Positions 18,755-27,424 of a stretch of 46,318 nt of DNA are shown here, one piece after another. The position numbers and the translations under genes are program-made. Location of the stretch: assembly GCA_002279005.1 (NCBI GenBank), contig NCJS01000002.1:1-46318 (forward strand), read 5' to 3'. Position 1 is the first letter of the stretch, and each line of letters begins with the position of its first letter. The notes beneath the pieces are model-generated. The model ran no database searches. It was not told where the DNA came from and saw only the letters and a list, made by a program, of their open reading frames with translations. The stretch comes from Idiomarina sp. 34-48-12 (GTDB lineage: Bacteria > Pseudomonadota > Gammaproteobacteria > Enterobacterales > Alteromonadaceae).

Positions 18755-19021
18755 ATGAATATGATGACAGCAGAATCCATTCAACAGCATTTGCTGGGTG
18801 AACTCGATGTAACCGAGGTTTTGGTAAAACTAGATGGCAGCCACGCAAATATTACCGTGGTTGGTGATGTTTTCGTAGAACTTTCGCGAGTAAAAAAGCA
18901 GCAAGTTGTTTATGCCCCACTGAAAGAGTTAATTGCGAGTGGTGAATTACATGCTGTCTCGATTCGAACCTATACTCCTACCGAATGGCAGCGTGAGAAA
19001 AAACTCGCGATGCTTAGCTAA
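18755..19021 (+). CDS. ibaG: BolA-family protein IbaG
   Basis: This 88-residue BolA-like protein has the class II pattern VLVKLDGSHANITVVGDVFVELSRVKKQQVVYAPLKELIASGELHAVSIRTYTPTEW. The His near VDGSH and the C-terminal His/Thr region fit Fe-S/glutaredoxin partnership, as known for IbaG (YrbA), which is linked to acid stress and envelope phenotypes. It lies between mlaB and murA as in E. coli. A second in-frame ATG two codons on (18761) is an alternative start. Confidence 0.92.
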   Translation: MNMMTAESIQQHLLGELDVTEVLVKLDGSHANITVVGDVFVELSRVKKQQVVYAPLKELIASGELHAVSIRTYTPTEWQREKKLAMLS

Positions 19022-20304
<1,283 letters not shown>

Positions 20305-20311
20305 AACGTCG

Positions 20312-21364
20312 CTACTGCTGTAATTTTGTAATCGTGACCTTTGTTGTTTCTTCTTTGTTATCACGTAAAAACTGAACTTGCAAAGTTGTACCTGGTTTAG
20401 TTTTCGCAACCAGCGCCAACCCTTCTGCTGCGGTCAACATAGGTTGACCATTGATTTCTGTAATATAATCTTCAGCGCGTAAACCAGCCCGCTCGGCAGG
20501 GCTATTCGGGTCAACACCCGTAATAAAAATACCTGGCTGCGTGTATGGGTTTGATTGTGGCGTTTCGCCTACTTGTACGCCTAAGTAGCCACGCACCACC
20601 TCACCTTCACGAATAAGCGTATCCATGACCGAGCGTGCGAGCGGGTAGGGAACAGCGAAATAGATACCGTCGATACCTTGACCACGCGCATCGCGGAACT
20701 GTGCATTGTTGATACCCACCAGATAACCTTGGCTGTTAATCAAAGCACCACCAGAGGCGCCTTCGTTGATAACGGCATCCATTTGAATCAAGTCAGCATG
20801 CGAGTGAATGACACCCATACGGCCGCCAGTAGCACTGACGATACCTTGAGTAATGGTTTGCCCTAAATTGTGTGGGTTTCCAATCGCGAGAACCACATCA
20901 CCAACCTGTGTTGTTAACGATTCGTTTTGGGGAATTGTCGGTAAATTGTCGGCTTCAATGCGAACCACGGCAAGATCGGTAATTCGGTCATAACCAATCA
21001 CCTGACCACTATAGTTTCGACCATCTTGCAGAGCGACTTGAATTTCGTTCACGTCAGCGACGACATGGTAGGCAGTTAAAATATGCCCACGATTATCCAT
21101 GATTACGCCCGAACCTAAACGCACAAGTGTGTTAGGGCGCCGTGAATAATAAGAGTCACGCGTCGAACCAATACTATAGATATTGACCACAGCAGGTGCT
21201 GCGCGCTGAACCGCTGTTGAAAAACTCAATGCTTGCTGTGATTGTTGTGAGTTATTAGTGAATTGCTCACGTAAATGAGGGAGGGCATAAATCACAATAG
21301 CGGCGACAGCTAAGCCAAGAATAACTGAGCGAACAATATACCAAGCAAATTGCCGAAGCTGCAT
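20312..21364 (-). CDS. degS: Site-1 protease DegS
   Basis: The 350-residue product has an N-terminal membrane anchor (about residues 10-28) rather than a cleaved signal. The trypsin-like triad is H100 (TAYHVVAD), D130 (ITDLAVVRI) and S203 (EGASGGALI). There is a single C-terminal PDZ domain (RGYLGVQVG through GIFITGVDPNSPAERAGL). DegS senses C termini of misfolded porins and cuts RseA to release sigma-E. The membrane anchor and single PDZ separate it from its neighbour DegQ. It lies downstream of degQ beyond a hairpin terminator, so it may have its own promoter. Confidence 0.94.
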   Translation of the reverse strand: MQLRQFAWYIVRSVILGLAVAAIVIYALPHLREQFTNNSQQSQQALSFSTAVQRAAPAVVNIYSIGSTRDSYYSRRPNTLVRLGSGVIMDNRGHILTAYHVVADVNEIQVALQDGRNYSGQVIGYDRITDLAVVRIEADNLPTIPQNESLTTQVGDVVLAIGNPHNLGQTITQGIVSATGGRMGVIHSHADLIQMDAVINEGASGGALINSQGYLVGINNAQFRDARGQGIDGIYFAVPYPLARSVMDTLIREGEVVRGYLGVQVGETPQSNPYTQPGIFITGVDPNSPAERAGLRAEDYITEINGQPMLTAAEGLALVAKTKPGTTLQVQFLRDNKEETTKVTITKLQQ

Positions 21365-21421
21365 AATGACTTGTAACCTGTTGATTTAAGAATACAGAAG
21401 AGCATAACACTGTTTACAAAA

Positions 21422-21445
21422 GAAGGCAGTAATTGTACTGCCTTC
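21422..21445 (-). terminator. Hairpin terminator between degQ and degS
   Basis: GAAGGCAGTA (21422-21431) and TACTGCCTTC (21436-21445) form a perfect 10-bp stem with a 4-base loop. On the minus strand it is followed by TTTTGT, a short U-tract, so it fits an intrinsic terminator about 45 bases after the degQ stop. Confidence 0.7.
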
Positions 21446-21489
21446 GTTTTCTTATGATTGCACCATTTGGTAATTTTTTAATTAACCGA

Positions 21490-22836
21490 TTAGCCGCCGC
21501 GCAACACCAGATAAAGCTGTGAATTGCCGCGACGAAGATTCAAGGCAACCACACTACCAGCATTGCTGAGCGCCTCACGCAGCTCACTCATGCTGTTTAC
21601 GGGGCTACGATTGACGCCAATGATCACGTCGTCTTTGCGAATACCATAGCGTTCAGCCAAAGAACCCTCTTCAATTTCGGTAACCTTGAGACCACCACGC
21701 TCATCGGGTGCTAACGTGATACCGTCAAGTGCTGGGTGCAATGCTGCGGCAGTAACTGCTTGCTCATCAGCGGTTAGAACCACGTCAAACTTCTGTTCTT
21801 CGCCGTCACGCAGAACAGTGATTTCGAGTTCTTTGCCCGCACCGATGGTGCTTACGCGTGCGCCCAAGTCAGCAAAGGTACGAATTTTCTCACCGTTCAC
21901 CGCAACAATCACGTCACCAGATTTTAAACCTGCTTTATCAGCCGCGCCTTCCGGAATAACTTCGGCAATAAAGGCACCTTGATTGGCCTTTAATTCAAGT
22001 GCTTTAGCAATTTCATGCGTCAAGTCATTACCACGAACGCCAAGTACACCGCGACGTACTTCACCAAACTCGATAAGTTGTGCGACAAGGTTTTTCATCA
22101 TGTCAGCAGGAATGGCAAAACCGATACCAATATTGCCGCCATTCGGGCCAAGAATAGCGGTGTTGATACCAATCAACTCACCATTCAATGTTACCAAGGC
22201 ACCACCAGAGTTACCGCTGTTAATAGCTGCATCGGTTTGAATGAAGTTCTCAATTTCCTCGATACCCAAGCCACTGCGACCCAGTGCACTAACGATACCT
22301 GAGGTTACCGTTTGACCAAGACCAAACGGGTTACCAATCGCAACAACGAAATCACCCACACGTAAATCGGCGGAGTTACCAATCTTAATTTCTGTAAGAT
22401 TTTCGCCGTCTTTGATTTTCAGCAACGCGACATCTGAGCGATCATCAGTACCAATGACAGTTGCATCAAACTGACGACCATCTTTCAAAGTAACTAAAAT
22501 TTCGGATGCACCGTCAATCACGTGATTATTGGTGACAACATAACCTTCATCCGCGTCAATAATGACACCTGAGCCTAAGCCTTGGAACGGGCGCTCTTGA
22601 ACTTGCTCACGAGGACCACCTGGTCCAAAAAAGAAGCGGAACATATCTGGAATACGTTGGCGAACCTCACGTTTCCCTTTGACTGAGATATTCACCACCG
22701 CGGGGGTGACTTCCTCTAGCATAGGTGCCAGCGTTGGCGTTTCGTCTTTATCGCCAAAGAAAGGAATGCCGGCCGAAACAGGCGCCACAATTAACGCGCT
22801 TGCCAATGCCAGAACCGCAATGAACTTCACTTTCAT
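21490..22836 (-). CDS. degQ: Periplasmic serine protease DegQ/DegP (HtrA family)
   Basis: The 448-residue product has a signal peptide (MKVKFIAVLALASALIVAPVSA). Its protease domain carries H105 (VTNNHVIDGA), D135 (RSDVALLKI) and S210 (NSGNSGGALV). Two PDZ domains follow (about 258-350 starting RRGVLGVRGNDL, and 360-448 with KVTEIEEGSLAERYGI). Its length and short LA loop with adjacency to degS favour DegQ over DegP. It degrades or chaperones misfolded envelope proteins. GGAG precedes the ATG on the minus strand. The upstream region may carry a sigma-E type promoter. Confidence 0.94.
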   Translation of the reverse strand: MKVKFIAVLALASALIVAPVSAGIPFFGDKDETPTLAPMLEEVTPAVVNISVKGKREVRQRIPDMFRFFFGPGGPREQVQERPFQGLGSGVIIDADEGYVVTNNHVIDGASEILVTLKDGRQFDATVIGTDDRSDVALLKIKDGENLTEIKIGNSADLRVGDFVVAIGNPFGLGQTVTSGIVSALGRSGLGIEEIENFIQTDAAINSGNSGGALVTLNGELIGINTAILGPNGGNIGIGFAIPADMMKNLVAQLIEFGEVRRGVLGVRGNDLTHEIAKALELKANQGAFIAEVIPEGAADKAGLKSGDVIVAVNGEKIRTFADLGARVSTIGAGKELEITVLRDGEEQKFDVVLTADEQAVTAAALHPALDGITLAPDERGGLKVTEIEEGSLAERYGIRKDDVIIGVNRSPVNSMSELREALSNAGSVVALNLRRGNSQLYLVLRGG

Positions 22837-22917
22837 CAGAGTTAACTCCTATACATGCAATTTGCTGCTGCAGAAAGGTGCGAGCAGGGTTTGAAATAAT
22901 TTCAGGTAGATGCAATT

Positions 22918-22944
22918 AAAGACTGACCTTTATTAAATAAGTTC
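22918..22944 (-). promoter_or_regulatory. Possible sigma-E type promoter of degQ
   Basis: On the minus strand TGAACTT (core GAACTT at 22939-22944) is followed after 16 bases by TCTTTA (beginning at 22922). The sigma-E consensus is about GGAACTT, 16 bases, TCTGA/TCAAA. The -35 fits well and the -10 only partly. The spacing and the protease identity make it worth testing. Confidence 0.35.
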
Positions 22945-22975
22945 ACAGGGGATGTGTTTCAAGATGTAAAACAAA

Positions 22976-23119
22976 AAACAAAAACGATATTAGTTATTGG
23001 ATATTAGATATTAGAAGAGCAAGAGTAATAATCGATGTCAGCTATTAGATACTAGAATGTAGCGGGTATTTGTCTTTTCTAATATCTAATATCCAATAGC
23101 TAATATCTCTCTTGAACTT
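22976..23119 (+). repeat. Heptad-unit inverted-repeat element, copy B
   Basis: The left arm 22986-23016 pairs with the right arm 23077-23107 in 30 of 31 positions around a 60-nt centre. Units are 7 bp of type (a/t)tatt(a/g)g, four on each side. The left flank ACAAAAA-CGATATTAG and the right flank ending in an ACTTTT run match copies A and C in order, so orientation is the same. The centre includes a degenerate heptad stretch near 23041-23055. The element lies between the degQ upstream region and the 3' end of zapG. Confidence 0.88.
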
Positions 23120-23536
23120 TTATTTGAATAGGCCGGACTTGGTGTCGCTGTAGTCACGCGGCATATCACTTGGCGCCTTATCATCAGAACGACGCTTCTC
23201 GCCATTCACCTTATTCGCCATGCGTAGTTCGCGGATGGTATCTTCGGCGAAAAATGGCAAGCTCGGCTGTTCTTGCTCACGCTGCAATAAGTCAGCACTG
23301 TGATGTAAATATGCTTTGAGCTTATCTTGAGTTTCTTCGAGCTGACCCACTAGCGCTTGTGCCGTAGCTAGATGCTCCGCAACTTCTTGACGATAATCGG
23401 CAAGTTGTTGTTTTGTTTGCGTGACTTGCTGGTTTAACTCGGCTTCATCTGAATGCTCTGTGAGCCAATAACGCGCCACAAAGAACCCAACAATCGCGCC
23501 TGCTACGACGAGTAAAATTCCAACAATCCAGCTCAT
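23120..23536 (-). CDS. zapG: Division-associated coiled-coil membrane protein ZapG (YhcB, DUF1043)
   Basis: The 138-residue product has an N-terminal membrane helix with glycines (WIVGILLVVAGAIVGFFVARYWL) and a long cytoplasmic coiled coil (about residues 28-85, with ELNQQVTQTKQQLADYRQEV). The motif HLATAQALVGQLEETQDKLKAYLHHSADLL is typical of YhcB, and the tail ends DYSDTKSGLF. YhcB/ZapG contributes to cell division and envelope coordination in E. coli. It is divergent from zapE. Repeat copy B lies directly at its 3' end. Confidence 0.92.
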   Translation of the reverse strand: MSWIVGILLVVAGAIVGFFVARYWLTEHSDEAELNQQVTQTKQQLADYRQEVAEHLATAQALVGQLEETQDKLKAYLHHSADLLQREQEQPSLPFFAEDTIRELRMANKVNGEKRRSDDKAPSDMPRDYSDTKSGLFK

Positions 23537-23606
23537 AAAAACTCCTTAAAAATGCATTTCGCATGATAAACTACTATCTACTAGCATAATCCAGAACAGG
23601 GTCGAA

Positions 23607-24734
23607 GTGGTAGTGACAACGAACAAGCTTACGCCATTATTAAAGTATGAGCAGGATTTGGCGACCGGAAATTTCCAACCGGATGCCGCGCAACGTCGGG
23701 CTGTGGAAGCTTTGCAGCGTCTGTATGACGAACTGGTCTTATTTCATCAATCGCAAGCAAAACCCGGATTATTCGGCCGCTTGAAGCTCGCCTTCACCGG
23801 TGCGCAGCCGGCACCAAAGGGAATTTACTTTTGGGGTGGTGTCGGGCGAGGCAAAACTTACTTAGTCGACACGTTTTTTGAGACATTGCCGTTTGAGCAA
23901 AAGTTGCGAGTGCACTTTCATCGCTTTATGCATCGTGTGCATAGTGAGTTGAAAGAGCTAAGAGGTCGTAGCGATCCGTTACCAATTATTGCTGAAAAAC
24001 TCGCAGCAGAGGCGCGCGTCGTCTGCTTTGATGAGTTCTTTGTGCAAGATATTACCGACGCCATGATACTCGGCACATTGATGCAAGAACTATTCAAGCG
24101 CAACGTGGTGTTGGTAGCGACGTCGAATATCGTCCCTGATGACCTATACAGAAATGGATTGCAGCGTCAGCGTTTCATTCCTGCTATTGAATTGATTAAT
24201 AAGCACTGCGAAGTAATTAATGTGGATAGTGGTATTGATTACCGATTACGCACGCTAACGCGAGCTGAAATTTATCATGCTCCAGCAGATGCTGCCGCGG
24301 ATGAAAACCTGCAAAGGTACTTTACCGAGTTAGCGCCAGATCACTGTAATCGCGATGAGCGCGGTTTCATCGTGGTAAATAATCGCAATATCCCAGTGCG
24401 CATGGAGTGTGATGACGTTGTATTATTTTCGTTTGATGCGATTTGTGGTGGTCCGCGTTCGCAGAACGACTATATTGAACTAGCACAGTGTTATCACGCC
24501 GTATTAATTAGCGACGTGCCGCAGATGGGGGCGCACAATGATGATGCGGCGCGGCGCTTTATTGCGTTGGTTGACGAATTCTATGAACGGCGTGTGAAGC
24601 TAATTATGTCGGGCGCGGCGCCACTAGACGAGCTATACACGCAAGGTAAATTAGACTTCGAATTTAAACGCTGTGTAAGCCGATTATTAGAAATGCAAAG
24701 TCACGAATATTTGGGGCTCGCTCACAAACCATGA
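23607..24734 (+). CDS. zapE: Cell division ATPase ZapE (AFG1 family)
   Basis: The product is 375 residues, equal to E. coli ZapE. The P-loop is YFWGGVGRGKTYLVD (near residue 78) and Walker B is VVCFDEFFVQDITDAM. Further AFG1-family blocks are ATSNIVPDDLYRNGLQR, DYRLRTLT and RRFIALVDEFYERRVKL. ZapE is a Z-ring-associated ATPase that destabilises FtsZ polymers late in division. The start is GTG at 23607 (a second GTG is at 23613) behind a weak AGGG site; no better ATG exists. It overlaps the transporter gene by 4 bases (ATGA). Confidence 0.94.
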   Translation: MVVTTNKLTPLLKYEQDLATGNFQPDAAQRRAVEALQRLYDELVLFHQSQAKPGLFGRLKLAFTGAQPAPKGIYFWGGVGRGKTYLVDTFFETLPFEQKLRVHFHRFMHRVHSELKELRGRSDPLPIIAEKLAAEARVVCFDEFFVQDITDAMILGTLMQELFKRNVVLVATSNIVPDDLYRNGLQRQRFIPAIELINKHCEVINVDSGIDYRLRTLTRAEIYHAPADAAADENLQRYFTELAPDHCNRDERGFIVVNNRNIPVRMECDDVVLFSFDAICGGPRSQNDYIELAQCYHAVLISDVPQMGAHNDDAARRFIALVDEFYERRVKLIMSGAAPLDELYTQGKLDFEFKRCVSRLLEMQSHEYLGLAHKP

Positions 24735-26101
24735 CCTTAACCGACTGGACTCTAGCTCTTGGTGGACTTGGCCTGTTGTTACTCGGTATGCAATTACTGA
24801 CGGACGGGCTAAAAGCTGCAGCTGGAAGTCATTTACAAAGTTATCTAGAACGCTCGACTCAAACTAGACTGCGAGCCGCTTTTTCCGGTTTTACCGTCAC
24901 CGCACTAGTGCAGTCATCCAGTGCTGTCGTGGTGGCTTTACTCGATTTTACCAACGCCGGCATGTTGAAACTAAAGCAAGCCGCTTGGGTGGTGTTCGGA
25001 AGCAATGTCGGTACCACAATGACAGCGTGGATTGTGGCGCTGATTGGTCTTAAGTTAAATATTGGCATTGTTGCTTGGCCGCTGATTGGGGTTGGTATGC
25101 TGCTACAACTGGTGCGTCGAACTGATCCGTTGGGAAGCATTGGTTTAGCAGTTGCTGGTTTCGGGGTGCTTTTTGTTGGGCTAGATACGTTGCGAGACGC
25201 TTTCGAGCAACTCGTTACGGTCATGCCGGTGGGGCAATTATCGATAAGTGGTCCTGTTGGAATTCTCTTAGCGGTATTTGCTGGCGCCTTATTAACGGCA
25301 TTGGTTCAGTCTTCTTCGGCAGCATTAGCAATAGTACTGACTGCTTCGGTGAGTGGCGTGTTTTCGCCATTGGCGGGCGCCGCTGTGGTGATTGGGGCGA
25401 ATATTGGTACCACTGTGACTGCGCTATTAGCCAGTATCGGCGTAGCACTCATGTGGCTGTTGGATGAACGCATTTTTCGTCGTGTCGAAAGTTGGTATCG
25501 GTTACCTCCGTTACGCTCAGGTGAGCCGCGTTTTCTCGATAAAACCGTTTTAGAAATCCCTGCAATGGGTCTCAACGCCGTGCAACAAGAGCTCAATCGA
25601 GTATTGCGCCAATATATTTTGCGATTACGTACTCTATTGAAGGACGAAGCGGCGCTCATCGAAACCGAAGAAGATATCGCCACGGGGGAGTTACTAGCAC
25701 ATATTCAAACGTACCTGACCAAGTTAAGCGCAAAACAACTGCACGGTGACGAAGCCTTATTGCTAGCGGAACTTCACACCAGTCATGCACGTTTACGCGA
25801 CTTGCGCGATATCGTCGAAAAACTACGTGCTGCTAAACCTGAACAAATTGACGCAAGCCTCAACCATCAACTTCGCGAACAGTTGCTTGAGCTACTCAAC
25901 GGCGCCGATATGAAAGATCGCCCCGAATCAAACTGGGCGTCGCTTGCCAGCTCCATACGAGCCACGCGCAATTTACTACGCCACACTTGGTTAAATCGCA
26001 TTGCAGCAAACGAGCTCGAGCCAACGGAAGGGGCGGCGTTAATGCAGTTGGCGAGTATGTGGGAACGTAGCGCCGAAATCATCACCGCCCTAAAAACCTA
26101 A
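24731..26101 (+). CDS. Na/Pi-cotransporter family protein (NptA/YjbB-like), apparently internally shortened
   Basis: The 456-residue product has two inverted Na/Pi repeats, each with the signature TALVQSSSA (QSSSA at residues 61-65 and 193-197) and a following GSNVGTT or GANIGTT (about 90-96 and 222-228). A PhoU-like helical cytoplasmic tail follows (about 270-456). Compared with E. coli YjbB (543 residues, recalled), about 58 residues seem missing after GANIGTTVTALLASIG: the chain passes straight to VALMWLLDERIF, which normally follows two more membrane helices. The frame is intact. Family function is Na+-linked phosphate movement, YjbB being an exporter. Activity of this version is uncertain. 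Coupled to zapE. Confidence 0.85.
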   Translation: MTLTDWTLALGGLGLLLLGMQLLTDGLKAAAGSHLQSYLERSTQTRLRAAFSGFTVTALVQSSSAVVVALLDFTNAGMLKLKQAAWVVFGSNVGTTMTAWIVALIGLKLNIGIVAWPLIGVGMLLQLVRRTDPLGSIGLAVAGFGVLFVGLDTLRDAFEQLVTVMPVGQLSISGPVGILLAVFAGALLTALVQSSSAALAIVLTASVSGVFSPLAGAAVVIGANIGTTVTALLASIGVALMWLLDERIFRRVESWYRLPPLRSGEPRFLDKTVLEIPAMGLNAVQQELNRVLRQYILRLRTLLKDEAALIETEEDIATGELLAHIQTYLTKLSAKQLHGDEALLLAELHTSHARLRDLRDIVEKLRAAKPEQIDASLNHQLREQLLELLNGADMKDRPESNWASLASSIRATRNLLRHTWLNRIAANELEPTEGAALMQLASMWERSAEIITALKT

Positions 26102-26242
26102 AAAAACAAATACGATATTAGATATTAGATATTCGATATTAGACAAACAACAAATACTCGATACATCAGTCCGAATATCCAATATCGCTCTTGCACTTCT
26201 AATATCTAATATCTAATAGCTAATATCGTCGTTGATCTTTTA
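26102..26242 (+). repeat. Heptad-unit inverted-repeat element, copy C
   Basis: The left arm 26113-26143 pairs with the right arm 26198-26228 with two mismatches in 31 positions around a 54-nt centre. Units are 7-bp atattag-type, four per arm. The centre holds an extra piece, AATATCGCTCTTG (26181-26193), like the outer right edge of copies A and B. The right flank GTTGATCTTTT contains the TTGATC used as the -35 of the rplM promoter. It directly follows the transporter stop codon. Confidence 0.88.
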
Positions 26243-26260
26243 AGCGCTTTTCCCTATAAT
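26232..26260 (+). promoter_or_regulatory. Promoter of rplM-rpsI
   Basis: TTGATC (26232-26237), a 17-base spacer and a perfect TATAAT (26255-26260), followed by a GC-rich CCGCGC discriminator typical of growth-rate-controlled promoters. Predicted transcription starts near 26267, giving a leader of about 114 nt. The -35 lies 3 bases beyond the arm of repeat copy C. Confidence 0.85.
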
Positions 26261-26305
26261 CCGCGCAGCCCACGTTACAGGTACAACTAACCGAATTTGT
26301 GGCTC

Positions 26306-26327
26306 AACCACAACGGTTGTTGTGGTT
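26306..26327 (+). promoter_or_regulatory. Stem-loop in the rplM leader, possible autoregulatory site
   Basis: AACCACAAC (26306-26314) and GTTGTGGTT (26319-26327) form a perfect 9-bp stem closed by GGTT. A second short GC pairing (GGGG with CCCG) follows at about 26330-26342. L13 is reported to repress its own operon in E. coli, so the hairpin is a candidate L13 target. This is inference from position only; no U-tract suggests attenuation. Confidence 0.5.
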
Positions 26328-26380
26328 CGCGGGGAAGCCCGGAACTACTGTCGTGAACCTTAAAGAAAGAGTAATTCTCA

Positions 26381-26809
26381 ATGAGTACATTTGTTGCAAA
26401 ACCAGAAACAGTACAACGTGACTGGTACGTTATTGACGCCGAAGGTAAAACTTTAGGTCGTTTGGCAACTGAAGTTGCCCGTCGTTTACGCGGTAAGCAC
26501 AAGCCTGAGTACACACCTCACGTTGACACTGGTGATTACATCATCATCGTTAACGCTGAAAAGGTTGCTGTAACTGGCCGCAAAGCGCAAAACAAAATTT
26601 ACTATTCACACACGGGTTACCCAGGTGGTATCAAAGAAATCAACTTCGAAAAGTTGATTGCTAAGAAGCCTGAAATGGTAATTCAGAAAGCGGTGAAAGG
26701 TATGTTACCTCGTGGTCCACTAGGTCGTGCCATGTTCCGTAAACTGAAAGTGTACGCTGGTGCAGAGCACAATCATGTTGCTCAGCAACCAAAACAACTT
26801 GAAATTTAA
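26381..26809 (+). CDS. rplM: 50S ribosomal protein L13
   Basis: The 142-residue product has the E. coli L13 length and matches throughout, for example [50 protein letters not shown] and [21 protein letters not shown]13 is an early-assembly protein of the large subunit. It is the first gene of the rplM-rpsI operon behind a strong promoter and a structured leader. An AAAGAGT-type site precedes the ATG. Confidence 0.98.
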   Translation: MSTFVAKPETVQRDWYVIDAEGKTLGRLATEVARRLRGKHKPEYTPHVDTGDYIIIVNAEKVAVTGRKAQNKIYYSHTGYPGGIKEINFEKLIAKKPEMVIQKAVKGMLPRGPLGRAMFRKLKVYAGAEHNHVAQQPKQLEI

Positions 26810-26826
26810 GACGGAGCATGAAGACT

Positions 26827-27219
26827 ATGGCACAGAATCAATACTACGGTACTGGTCGTCGCAAAAGCTCAACTGCACGCGTTTTCTTGCGTCCAGGCAG
26901 CGGCAACATCAGCATCAATAACCGCACTTTAGAAGAATACTTCGGTCGTGAAACCGCTCGTATGGTTGTTCGTCAACCACTTGAGTTGGTAGACATGGTT
27001 GAAAAATTCGACTTATACATCACTGTTAAAGGTGGTGGTGCAAGTGGTCAAGCAGGCGCAGTGCGTCACGGTATCACCCGTGCACTGATGCAATATGACG
27101 AAGCTCTACGTGGTGACTTACGTCGCGCGGGTTATGTAACTCGTGACGCACGTCAAGTTGAGCGTAAGAAAGTCGGCTTGCACAAAGCACGTAAGCGTCC
27201 ACAGTTCTCGAAGCGTTAA
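26827..27219 (+). CDS. rpsI: 30S ribosomal protein S9
   Basis: With ATG at 26827 the product is 130 residues, as in E. coli ([24 protein letters not shown]). An in-frame ATG three codons upstream (26818) is less likely because it lies in the GGAGCATGAAGACT leader that supplies the ribosome binding site. The basic C-terminal tail ends RKRPQFSKR, the conserved end that reaches the P-site tRNA. It is cotranscribed with rplM and ends at a strong terminator. Confidence 0.98.
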   Translation: MAQNQYYGTGRRKSSTARVFLRPGSGNISINNRTLEEYFGRETARMVVRQPLELVDMVEKFDLYITVKGGGASGQAGAVRHGITRALMQYDEALRGDLRRAGYVTRDARQVERKKVGLHKARKRPQFSKR

Positions 27220-27242
27220 TTCTTCGGAATCTCGACTACGTC

Positions 27243-27271
27243 AAAAACCCGGCCTTTGTGCCGGGTTTTTT
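27243..27271 (+). terminator. Intrinsic terminator after rpsI
   Basis: ACCCGGC (27247-27253) pairs with GCCGGGT (27260-27266), flanked by AAAA and a run of six T. This canonical rho-independent terminator closes the rplM-rpsI operon before petABC. Confidence 0.93.
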
Positions 27272-27281
27272 GTCTTTATCC

Positions 27282-27310
27282 TTGTAAAAATCAGGGCATT
27301 TCTTTATCAT
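27282..27310 (+). promoter_or_regulatory. Candidate promoter of petABC
   Basis: TTGTAA (27282-27287), 17-base spacer, TATCAT (27305-27310). It lies just after the rpsI terminator, and would give a leader of about 108 nt holding two stem-loops before petA. Confidence 0.55.
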
Positions 27311-27329
27311 CTGAAGGCATTTTTTTGCC

Positions 27330-27355
27330 GTTCGCCTAAAATTACCTAGGCGAAC
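27330..27355 (+). promoter_or_regulatory. Stem-loop 1 in petA leader
   Basis: GTTCGCCTA (27330-27338) and TAGGCGAAC (27347-27355) form a perfect 9-bp stem with an 8-base loop. No U-tract follows. It could be an operator-like palindrome or an mRNA structure; its function is unknown. Confidence 0.5.
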
Positions 27356-27378
27356 CTATCGCAGCAGCTAATTACTGA

Positions 27379-27401
27379 CTTCGCGACAATGTCTCGCGAA
27401 G
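27379..27401 (+). promoter_or_regulatory. Stem-loop 2 in petA leader
   Basis: CTTCGCGA (27379-27386) and TCGCGAAG (27394-27401) form an 8-bp stem with a 7-base loop, ending 10 bases before the petA ribosome binding site GGAGAG (27412-27417). It might affect petA translation or mRNA stability; no direct evidence. Confidence 0.45.
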
Positions 27402-27424
27402 CGTCCAAACTGGAGAGTAAGTGG

